A DNA stretch of 64,000 nt. It comes from CAWKPF01 sp963851415 (GTDB taxonomy: Bacteria; Acidobacteriota; Thermoanaerobaculia; Multivoradales; Multivoraceae). This document shows positions 34,487 to 41,773 of this stretch, piece after piece. The stretch lies in assembly GCA_963851415.1 (NCBI GenBank), contig CAWKPF010000003.1, forward strand, positions 2,418,001 through 2,482,000. The letters run 5' to 3'. The notes under the pieces are model-generated. The model was not told the DNA's origin and did no database searches. It saw only the letters and a list, made by a program, of their open reading frames with translations. A program made the position numbers and the translations under genes. Positions within the stretch are counted from its first letter, which is position 1; every line of letters starts with the position of its first letter.

Positions 34487-35980
34487 ATGTCAGAAATCCG
34501 CGCCCTGCAAGGCCCGCTGCACACCCGCCGCAAAACCCTGGCCTTCCTGTCGAGCCCGCTCCTTCTTCTCGCAGCCTGCGGGGGACCAGCCGAGACGGCA
34601 ACCGCGGGCGGCGAGGTCGCGACCGTCGCGGACTCCTCGAAGACCGCGCTCGAGCGCTACGTCGCAGAGCCGGATCCGGCCTACTCGTGGCGAGTCGAGA
34701 CCACGATCGACGGAGACGGCTATACCGCCTCGGTGCTCGAGATGACCTCACAGTCGTGGCTCACCGAAGGCGAAGTCGACCGGCCGATCTGGAAACACTG
34801 GCTGACGATCGTACGCCCCGACGAGCTGAAATCAGACGTCGGCCTGCTCTTCATCGGCGGTGGCGACAATGACGACCCCGCTCCCACCGACGTCGACCCG
34901 ACCGTTCTCCAGCCGGCGCTGGCCACCGGCACGGTGACCGCCGAGCTTCGCATGGTTCCGAATCAGCCCCTCACCTTCGTCGGCGACGACTTCGGCCCTC
35001 GAGTCGAGGATGAGCTGATCGCCTACGGGTGGGACAGGTTTCTTCGCGGAGGCGACGACCTCTGGCTGGCACGACTTCCGATGACCAAGTCGGCGGTGCG
35101 CGCGCTCGACACCATCACGGCCTTCACCGGCTCCGTCGAAGGGGGCGAGTCCCCGGTCGAGCGGTTCGTCGTGGCGGGTGGCTCGAAGCGCGGATGGACG
35201 ACGTGGACGACAGCCGTGGTCGACCAGCGCGTGATCGGCATCGTGCCCATCGTCATCGATCTGCTCAACGTCGAGGCCTCGTTCGAGCACCACTGGAAGG
35301 CCTACGGCTTCTGGGCGCCGGCGGTGGGCGATTACGAGCGCGAAGGCATCATGGACTGGATGGGGACACCCGAGTACGCCAGGCTGCAGGACATCGTGGA
35401 GCCCTTCGAGTATCGCGATCGCCTCGACCTCCCCAAGTACCTGCTCAACGCGACCGGCGACCAGTTCTTCCTTCCCGATTCGTCACAGTTCTACTTCGAT
35501 CAGCTGGTCGGCGACAAGCACCTGCGCTATGTGCCCAACAGCGAGCATTCGATGGGCGGCACCGACGTCGCTGTGGGCTTTCTCGCGTTCTACCAGGCTC
35601 TGGTCACCGGCGCCGATCACCCCGAGATGACATGGAGCGTCGACGGCGGCACCATTCGCGTCGCGACGCGCAACGAGCACGAACCGAGCGAAGTCCTGCT
35701 CTGGCAGGCCTACAACCCCGAGAGCCGCGACTTCCGGGTCGACACGATCGGACGCACCTGGACCAGCACCCCGCTCGAGGAAGCGAGCGACGGCGAGTGG
35801 GTCGCCTCGGTGAGCGAGCCTACCGAGGGGTGGCGCGCCTTTTTCGTCGAGCTCACCTTTCCCGGCCCGGGCGAGGCACCGTTCAAGTTCTCGACCGAGG
35901 TCCAGGTGGTGCCGGAGGAGCTGCCCTTCGAATGGCCGCCCGCGCAGCCGACGCAGAGTGCGACCGAGTCCGGAGGCTGA
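34487..35980 (+). CDS. PhoPQ-activated pathogenicity-related (PqaA-like) lipoprotein
   Basis: The 497-residue protein has a lipoprotein signal (LLLLAACGG, acylated Cys near residue 27). It then shows the PqaA family pattern: WLTIVRPDELKSDVGLLFIGGG, 'RFVVAGGSKRGWTTWTTAVVDQRVIGIVPIVID' (the G-x-S-K-R-G nucleophile elbow of an alpha/beta hydrolase), 'NATGDQFFLPDSSQFYFDQL' (Asp) and 'YVPNSEHSMGGT' (His). The family is named for a Salmonella PhoP-regulated gene of unclear biochemical role. AGGAGGT lies 5 bases upstream of the ATG. The stop is 9 bases from the convergent acyl-CoA ligase. Confidence 0.88.
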   Translation: MSEIRALQGPLHTRRKTLAFLSSPLLLLAACGGPAETATAGGEVATVADSSKTALERYVAEPDPAYSWRVETTIDGDGYTASVLEMTSQSWLTEGEVDRPIWKHWLTIVRPDELKSDVGLLFIGGGDNDDPAPTDVDPTVLQPALATGTVTAELRMVPNQPLTFVGDDFGPRVEDELIAYGWDRFLRGGDDLWLARLPMTKSAVRALDTITAFTGSVEGGESPVERFVVAGGSKRGWTTWTTAVVDQRVIGIVPIVIDLLNVEASFEHHWKAYGFWAPAVGDYEREGIMDWMGTPEYARLQDIVEPFEYRDRLDLPKYLLNATGDQFFLPDSSQFYFDQLVGDKHLRYVPNSEHSMGGTDVAVGFLAFYQALVTGADHPEMTWSVDGGTIRVATRNEHEPSEVLLWQAYNPESRDFRVDTIGRTWTSTPLEEASDGEWVASVSEPTEGWRAFFVELTFPGPGEAPFKFSTEVQVVPEELPFEWPPAQPTQSATESGG

Positions 35981-35989
35981 GACCGGAGG

Positions 35990-37675
35990 TCACTGGCCTT
36001 TCCGGAGCCTCTCCGCGGCCTGCGTTCTCAGCTCCCGCTTCAGGATCTTGCCCGAGGCGGTCCGCGGCAGCGGCTCTCCTCTCAGCTCGAAGTAGCGAGG
36101 AATCTCGAACGATGCGAGTCGTTCTCGGAGAAACGACTTCAGCTCCCCTTCCTCCACAGTCCCCTCGCAGTAAACGGTCGCACCGACTTCTTCGCCCAGT
36201 CGCTCGTCGGGCACCGCGTACACCGACGCCTCCAGCACGCTCGGATGCTCGAGCAACGCCGCCTCCACGTGGCCGCAGCCGATGTTCTCGCCGCCGCGAA
36301 TGACCAGATCCTTGATGCGGTCGACGATGAACAAGAAGCCCTCGTCGTCGAGGTAGGCCACGTCGCCAGTGCGCAGCCACCCATCCAGCGTGAAGGTCTC
36401 GGCATTGGCATCGGGCCGATTCCAGTAGCCGCGAATCACCGAGGTGCCGCGCACCTGGAGCTCCCCTGGCTCCCCAGCCGGGAGCTCTGCGCCGTTCTCG
36501 GCAACGATCCGCAGATCGAGCACCGCTGAGCAGCGCCCGGAGCTGGCGGGACGATCGAGGTAGTCCTGCCCACCAATGCCGGTTCCGATCGCATTCGTCT
36601 CGGTCATCCCCCAACCCGTGCCGGGCAGCGCGTTGGCGAACGACTGATCGATGTGCTTGACCTGCTCGGGCGCCCGAGGCGCCCCTCCCCCACCGACCGT
36701 CACCAACGAGCTGAGATCCCGCTGCGTGGCCTTGGCGGTCTGCACCAGATCTCCGGTCATCGCCGCCGGCGCGATGAACGAAGTGATGCGCTCCTTCTCG
36801 ATGAGCTCGGCAGCGAGCTCGGGGTCCCACTTGTACATCGAAACGATCTTGCGCTGAGAACGATAGGAGTTCAGATAGACGGCATGCGAACCGGTGGCGT
36901 GGAAGAGGGGCACTGCGAGAAGAGTCGCGATCTGGTGCTCGGGCTCCGGAGCCGGCTCTGCGCTGACCAGCAACGCAGCCTGCGCGTCCAGCTCCCAGGA
37001 CAAGAGAGCGCTGATGATGTTGCGATGGCAGCTGACGGCCCCTTTCGGGTGCCCGGTCGAGCCGGAGGTGTAGAGAATGGTCGCGTCATCGGTGGGTGCC
37101 ACCTCGACCTCGGGCATCGGCTGGGGCCCACGCCCGGAGAGCAGGACACTCAGGTCGGAGACCCCCGACGGGAGGTCCCGAGAAGCAGGTCGTACCGCGA
37201 TCACGTGCACGGCCAGATCGCCCGAGCAGTCGGCGAGCCGGTCGAGCCGCTCCTGATCGGCAAACAGCACCTTGGCACCACTGTCGATGAGTCCGTACTC
37301 CAACTCCTCGGACTGCCAGAGAGCGTTCAACGCCACAGCGATGGCGCCGATCGAGGTCGCCGCCATGAAGACGGCGATCCACTCCGGATAGTTGCGCATC
37401 GAGATCGCCACTCGATCCCCCTTCGCGATACCGTACTGCTCGATCAGCAGGGAGGCGATGTCGCAGGCCCGCTGGTACATCTCCTCGAAGCTGTAGCGCT
37501 CGTCCTCGTAGACAACGAAGGTCTGGTCGCTGCGACTGTCGGTGAACAGGTCGCCGAGCGTGGCCGGAGCGTTCTTGAAGAAGCGGCACTGGCGGCCGGA
37601 CTGCTCGACGGTCTCGAGCTCGAACGGCTCCCCTGGGGCGGTCAGGCGTGCAATGGCTTCGGATCTGGTCAGCAT
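35990..37675 (-). CDS. Long-chain fatty acid-CoA ligase-type AMP-binding enzyme
   Basis: A 561-residue ANL-superfamily ligase: ATILYTSGSTGHPKGAVSCH (P-loop, about residues 210-228), GWGMTETNAIG, WLRTGDVAYLDDEGF, VDRIKDLVIRGGENIG, and the catalytic Lys in PRTASGKILKREL. It resembles class I fatty-acyl-CoA synthetases. The start ATG 37675 follows GGGAGAG; the GTG at 37696 is less likely. It is the second acyl-CoA ligase in the window and clearly distinct from the malonyl-CoA-type one at 10000-11529. Confidence 0.88.
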   Translation of the reverse strand: MLTRSEAIARLTAPGEPFELETVEQSGRQCRFFKNAPATLGDLFTDSRSDQTFVVYEDERYSFEEMYQRACDIASLLIEQYGIAKGDRVAISMRNYPEWIAVFMAATSIGAIAVALNALWQSEELEYGLIDSGAKVLFADQERLDRLADCSGDLAVHVIAVRPASRDLPSGVSDLSVLLSGRGPQPMPEVEVAPTDDATILYTSGSTGHPKGAVSCHRNIISALLSWELDAQAALLVSAEPAPEPEHQIATLLAVPLFHATGSHAVYLNSYRSQRKIVSMYKWDPELAAELIEKERITSFIAPAAMTGDLVQTAKATQRDLSSLVTVGGGGAPRAPEQVKHIDQSFANALPGTGWGMTETNAIGTGIGGQDYLDRPASSGRCSAVLDLRIVAENGAELPAGEPGELQVRGTSVIRGYWNRPDANAETFTLDGWLRTGDVAYLDDEGFLFIVDRIKDLVIRGGENIGCGHVEAALLEHPSVLEASVYAVPDERLGEEVGATVYCEGTVEEGELKSFLRERLASFEIPRYFELRGEPLPRTASGKILKRELRTQAAERLRKGQ

Positions 37676-37785
37676 GGCTCTCTCCCTGGAACTCACCGTT
37701 CGGGGTCAGTGTCGGCCCAGTCTCTCACTGAAGGGCCCCCATCCCACGGCTCCCGCCCATCGGTCGCGGCCCGCGCCGAGCAGCC

Positions 37786-38676
37786 TCAAGAGTCGGGCTC
37801 CACGGGGGCATCACCGAGGGCCGCACCGAGTGCCGCCTCGTCGAGCTCCACGCGATAGCGCTGCCTGAGGAGATCGTAGTAGGCCACCCTCGCCTCCTCG
37901 CGCTTGGCCAATCGCCAGTCGACCATCACCCGATCCCGCACCGCCGACAGCTCCGGCATCGAAGCCTCGCTCCGCGCTCGTACTCGCACGAGGTGAAGTC
38001 CATAGCCGGACTCGATCGGCCCCACCCACTCGTTCAGCGGAAGGTCGACCACCGCGTCGCCGAAGGCACTACCGAAGAGCTCACCGATCTGCCGCTGGTC
38101 GAGCTCCGCATAGTCGCTCTGCAGCATGAAACGGTCGCCCAGCTCGGGAACCCGTGCACCCTGGGGTGACTTCGAGCTCAGTTGTTCGAGCGCCGCCTTC
38201 GCGTCTGCCACGGCGTCGGGACCGCGCCGATCGACACTGAAGTAGACATGACTGAAGGAGACCGCGACCGGAGTCTCGTAGTCCTGGGCGTTCTCCTCGT
38301 AGTAGGCCTCGAGCTCTCCGGGCCCCGGTTGGATGAAGTTCGCCGTGTCCTCGCTCAGAAATTCCATCTTCTGGGCCAGGCGCCGACGAACGATCGTGTC
38401 GTCGCGGTCCAGCCCCAGCGCGAGCGCCTCGCGATAGAGAATCTCTTCTCGGATATGCGCGTCGATCAAACCGCGTAGCTCCCTCTCGGTCGGCGGCCGC
38501 CGCCACTGCATCATCCAGCCCTGGCGAAGGAGATCGATCTGGGCCGCATCGACATCGACGACTTCGTCACGCTCCAGGGAAGGCCCGGCGATGCGTGCGT
38601 AGGCCCAGAGGAGGACCAGGCCCAGCAGGAGAAAGTGGACCAGGGGCGCCTTGGCGAGCCTCTTCAATCTCTCCAT
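37786..38676 (-). CDS. Membrane-anchored parvulin-type peptidyl-prolyl isomerase
   Basis: A 296-residue protein: an N-terminal membrane anchor (HFLLLGLVLLWAYARIAG), a helical SurA-like region (RELRGLIDAHIREEILYREALALGLDRDDTIVRRRL), and a degenerate PpiC/rotamase domain (VSFSHVYFS ... GELFGSAFGDAVVDLPLNEWVGPIESGYGLHLVRV). Such proteins aid folding of exported proteins. Start ATG 38676 is chosen so that the anchor is near the N-terminus. No clear Shine-Dalgarno. It precedes the acyl-CoA ligase region on the same strand, about 110 bases apart from it. Confidence 0.82.
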   Translation of the reverse strand: MERLKRLAKAPLVHFLLLGLVLLWAYARIAGPSLERDEVVDVDAAQIDLLRQGWMMQWRRPPTERELRGLIDAHIREEILYREALALGLDRDDTIVRRRLAQKMEFLSEDTANFIQPGPGELEAYYEENAQDYETPVAVSFSHVYFSVDRRGPDAVADAKAALEQLSSKSPQGARVPELGDRFMLQSDYAELDQRQIGELFGSAFGDAVVDLPLNEWVGPIESGYGLHLVRVRARSEASMPELSAVRDRVMVDWRLAKREEARVAYYDLLRQRYRVELDEAALGAALGDAPVEPDS

Positions 38677-38950
38677 CGTCGGGTGAACCCTCGTCAGCTG
38701 CCACACCGTTCGCTGGCCCGAGTCGATCGGACCAGGGGCTGTCTTCGCGGCCTCGATCCGAGATCGGTGGGCGACCGCGGACAGCGTCGCTCTCGGACTC
38801 CAACGCTGTCGGTATCGCTCGGGAGCGGACCGCGAATGCTACCGCACCGGGCCAGCTGACTGCGCCACACCGGCCGGGTGCCGAGGTCCGCCCTGCCTGG
38901 CTCGGGGAGCTCTCGAGCCAGAACGTCCGAATCCTTCAGCCCTCCAACTC
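38677..38950. other. Intergenic region between the parvulin gene and fur
   Basis: About 315 bases separate the divergent starts at 38676 and 38992. Apart from the fur promoter and repeats listed separately at the right end, no gene or structured element is recognised. Confidence 0.5.
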
Positions 38951-38979
38951 TTGACATAGTCTGAAATCAGATCCATAGT
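38951..38979 (+). promoter_or_regulatory. Promoter and likely operator of fur-katG
   Basis: TTGACA (38951-38956) and CATAGT (38974-38979) are spaced by 17 bases. Between them lies the palindrome CTGA-AA-TCAG (38961-38970), and CATAGT occurs twice (38955-38960 and 38974-38979). The palindrome within the spacer is a natural place for autoregulation by the Fur-family protein. Confidence 0.6.
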
Positions 38980-38991
38980 GAAGTCATTCCC

Positions 38992-39432
38992 ATGGAGACC
39001 TTCTCCGATCCAGCCCACCTGCTTCGCCAGCACGGCCTTCAGGTGACGGCTCAACGACTGGCTGTCTTGCGAGCGGTATCCAGCCGCCCCCACAGTACGG
39101 CAGACGACATCGAGCTGCTCGTGCGCGCGGACATCGGTGCGATCTCGCGTCAGGCCGTGTACGACGCCCTCGGCAGCCTGACCGACAAGGGTCTGATTCG
39201 GCGCATCCAGCCCGCCCGATCGCCAGCCCGCTACGAGGATCGGGTCGATGACAATCACCACCACCTCGTGTGTCGCCTCTGCGACCGCATGGTCGACGTC
39301 GACTGCGCGGTGGGGAGCAAGCCCTGTCTGGAAGCCGCCGATGATCACGGGTTCACCATCGACGAAGCCGAGGTCATCTATTGGGGCCGCTGCCCGGCCT
39401 GCCGGGCGGCGTCCCCCGGCGACACCGCATGA
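38992..39432 (+). CDS. Fur-family transcriptional regulator (FurA/PerR-like)
   Basis: A 146-residue regulator: winged-helix DNA-binding domain (HLLRQHGLQVTAQRLAVLRAV, 'SRQAVYDALGSLTDKGLIRRI') and metal-binding C-terminus with DDNHHHLVCRLC and the structural-zinc pair CPAC. The next gene is katG, 49 bases downstream, the furA-katG arrangement known from actinobacteria, where FurA represses katG until peroxide or redox change releases it. I infer the same role here. The regulatory-site His/Asp set is compatible with PerR-type sensing but cannot be distinguished from the sequence alone. Confidence 0.92.
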   Translation: METFSDPAHLLRQHGLQVTAQRLAVLRAVSSRPHSTADDIELLVRADIGAISRQAVYDALGSLTDKGLIRRIQPARSPARYEDRVDDNHHHLVCRLCDRMVDVDCAVGSKPCLEAADDHGFTIDEAEVIYWGRCPACRAASPGDTA

Positions 39433-39481
39433 AGACGAAACCCATAGAAATCCACATGAGTAGCCAAGGAGCACCATCGAC

Positions 39482-41716
39482 ATGAGTAACGAAGACACCG
39501 GCACCATTGTCACCACCGACGAGGACCATGCGCGTTCGGCGAGATGCCCGGTGATGCGCCACTCGCAAACCGCGAGCGGCTCGACGGCCAACCAGCACTG
39601 GTGGCCGAACCAACTGAACCTGAGACCGCTCAACAGGAACTCGCCGCTCATCGATCCGATGGGAGAGGAGTTCGACTACGCTGAGGAGTTCAAGAGCCTC
39701 GACCTGGCGGCCGTCAAGGCCGACCTCGAGGATCTCATGACGACCTCCCAGGAGTGGTGGCCCGCTGACTACGGCCACTACGGCCCCCTCTTCATCCGGA
39801 TGGCGTGGCACAGCGCCGGCACCTACCGGATCCACGACGGCCGAGGCGGCGGCGGCACGGGCACGCAACGCTTCGCTCCCCTCAACAGCTGGCCCGACAA
39901 CGCGAACCTCGACAAGGCGCGCCGCCTGCTCTGGCCGATCAAGCAGAAGTACGGTCGGAAGATCTCCTGGGCCGATTTGATGATCCTCGCCGGTAACTGC
40001 GCCCTGGAGTCGATGGGCCTCGAAACGTTCGGTTTCGGCGGCGGGCGAGAGGACGTCTGGGAGCCCGAAGAGGACATCTACTGGGGACCCGAGACCACAT
40101 GGCTCGGAGACGAGCGCTACAGCGGCGATCGAGAGCTGGCGGATCCCCTCGGCGCCGTGCAGATGGGTTTGATCTACGTCAATCCCGAAGGACCGAACGG
40201 CAACCCGGATCCGGTCGCCGCGGCGCGGGACATCCGAGAGACCTTCGCCCGTATGGCCATGAACGACGAGGAGACAGTGGCCCTGATCGCCGGCGGCCAC
40301 ACCTTCGGCAAATGCCACGGTGCCGCCAGTGACGCGGAGTTTCTCGATCGCGAGCCCGAAGGGGCCAGCCTCGAGGAGCAAGGCCTCGGTTGGGCGAACT
40401 CCTTCGGCAGCGGCAAGGCCAGCGACACGATCACCAGCGGGTTGGAGGGCGCGTGGACCAAGACCCCGATCCAGTGGGACAACAACTACTTCGAGAACCT
40501 GTTCGGCTATGAGTGGGAACTGACGAAGAGCCCGGCAGGTGCTCATCAGTGGCGTCCCACGGACCGGGCTGCGGACGACACCGTGCCGGACGCTCACGAT
40601 CCTTCGAAGCGTCACGCCCCCATGATGGCCACGACCGACATGTCGCTGAGGCTCGACCCGATCTACGAGCCGATCTCGAGGCGCTTCTTCGAGAATCCGG
40701 AAGAGCTCGCCGACGCCTTCGCCCGGGCCTGGTACAAGCTCACCCATCGCGACATGGGACCGGTCGCACGGTACCTCGGCCCCGAGGTTCCCGAGGAGGA
40801 GTTGATCTGGCAGGACCCGATCCCGGCGGCCGATCATGAACTGGTCGACGAGAAGGACGTCGCAGACCTCAAGAGCAAGATCCTCGCCTCCGGGCTCGAG
40901 ATATCCCAGCTGGTCTCGGCCGCCTGGGCCTCGGCGTCGATCTACCGCGACAGCGACAAGCGCGGTGGGGCCAACGGGGCGCGTATCCGACTCGCGCCGC
41001 AAAAGGACTGGGAGGTCAACAACCCGACCGAGCTCGCAAAGGTGCTCGAGACCATGAAAGGCATTCAGGCAGACTGGAACAACTCGCAGAGCGGTGGAAA
41101 GAAGGTATCGCTCGCCGATCTGATCGTCCTCGGCGGGTGTGCCGCCGTGGAGCAGGCGGCAAAGAACGCCGGCCACGACGTGCGGGTGCCCTTTTCTCCG
41201 GGTCGAACGGACGCCACGCAGGAGCAGACCGACGTGGATTCGTTTGCCGTCCTCGAACCGACGGCGGACGGGTTCCGCAACTACTCCCGAGCCAAAGACA
41301 AGAGGAGGCCCGAAGAGCTGCTGGTCGATCGAGCGAGTCAGCTGTCGTTGACCGCTCCGGAGATGACCGTACTGCTTGGCGGCCTGCGCGTACTCGGTGC
41401 CAACGCGGGAGACACCGAGCACGGTGTCTTCACCGACCGGCCCGGAGCGCTGACCAACGACTTCTTCCTGAACCTGCTCGACATGGGCACGGAGTGGAAG
41501 CCGTCCTCCAAGGAGCACGTCTACGAGGGCCGAGACCGCGATACCGGCAAGATCAAGTGGACCGGCACCACGGTGGATCTCGTCTTCGGCTCGAACTCTC
41601 AACTGCGAGCCGTTGCCGAAGTCTACGGGTGCGAGGACGCGCAGCAGAAGTTCGTGCACGACTTCGTGGCTGCGTGGGACAAGGTCATGAACCTCGATCG
41701 CTTCGACCTGGCCTGA
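39482..41716 (+). CDS. katG: Catalase-peroxidase
   Basis: A 744-residue bifunctional haem enzyme that removes hydrogen peroxide. The N-terminal domain shows the distal Arg-Trp-His (FIRMAWHSAGTYR; Trp109, His110), Tyr232 in LIYVNPEGPNG and Met258 in FARMAMND, the three residues of the Met-Tyr-Trp adduct needed for catalase activity. The proximal His is in VALIAGGHTFGKCHG. A second, haem-less peroxidase-like domain follows (LIWQDPIP to the C-terminus), as in all KatG. AAGGAG lies 11 bases before the ATG. It is probably co-transcribed with fur and ends at a strong terminator. Confidence 0.98.
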   Translation: MSNEDTGTIVTTDEDHARSARCPVMRHSQTASGSTANQHWWPNQLNLRPLNRNSPLIDPMGEEFDYAEEFKSLDLAAVKADLEDLMTTSQEWWPADYGHYGPLFIRMAWHSAGTYRIHDGRGGGGTGTQRFAPLNSWPDNANLDKARRLLWPIKQKYGRKISWADLMILAGNCALESMGLETFGFGGGREDVWEPEEDIYWGPETTWLGDERYSGDRELADPLGAVQMGLIYVNPEGPNGNPDPVAAARDIRETFARMAMNDEETVALIAGGHTFGKCHGAASDAEFLDREPEGASLEEQGLGWANSFGSGKASDTITSGLEGAWTKTPIQWDNNYFENLFGYEWELTKSPAGAHQWRPTDRAADDTVPDAHDPSKRHAPMMATTDMSLRLDPIYEPISRRFFENPEELADAFARAWYKLTHRDMGPVARYLGPEVPEEELIWQDPIPAADHELVDEKDVADLKSKILASGLEISQLVSAAWASASIYRDSDKRGGANGARIRLAPQKDWEVNNPTELAKVLETMKGIQADWNNSQSGGKKVSLADLIVLGGCAAVEQAAKNAGHDVRVPFSPGRTDATQEQTDVDSFAVLEPTADGFRNYSRAKDKRRPEELLVDRASQLSLTAPEMTVLLGGLRVLGANAGDTEHGVFTDRPGALTNDFFLNLLDMGTEWKPSSKEHVYEGRDRDTGKIKWTGTTVDLVFGSNSQLRAVAEVYGCEDAQQKFVHDFVAAWDKVMNLDRFDLA

Positions 41717-41727
41717 TCTGGCGCACC

Positions 41728-41770
41728 GTCATCCCTCCGAGCAGTGGCCATCCGCACTCGGAGGGATGAC
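41728..41770. terminator. Bidirectional terminator between katG and the EutBC-like gene
   Basis: GTCATCCCTCCGAG (41728-41741) and CTCGGAGGGATGAC (41757-41770) form a perfect 14-bp stem with a 15-base loop, in the 57 bases between two convergent stop codons. It can serve both genes. Confidence 0.85.
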
Positions 41771-41773
41771 CTT

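Noticed and set aside
39374..41659. A 761-codon minus-strand frame opposite katG
   Set aside because: katG is unmistakable on the plus strand; the opposite frame is a shadow.
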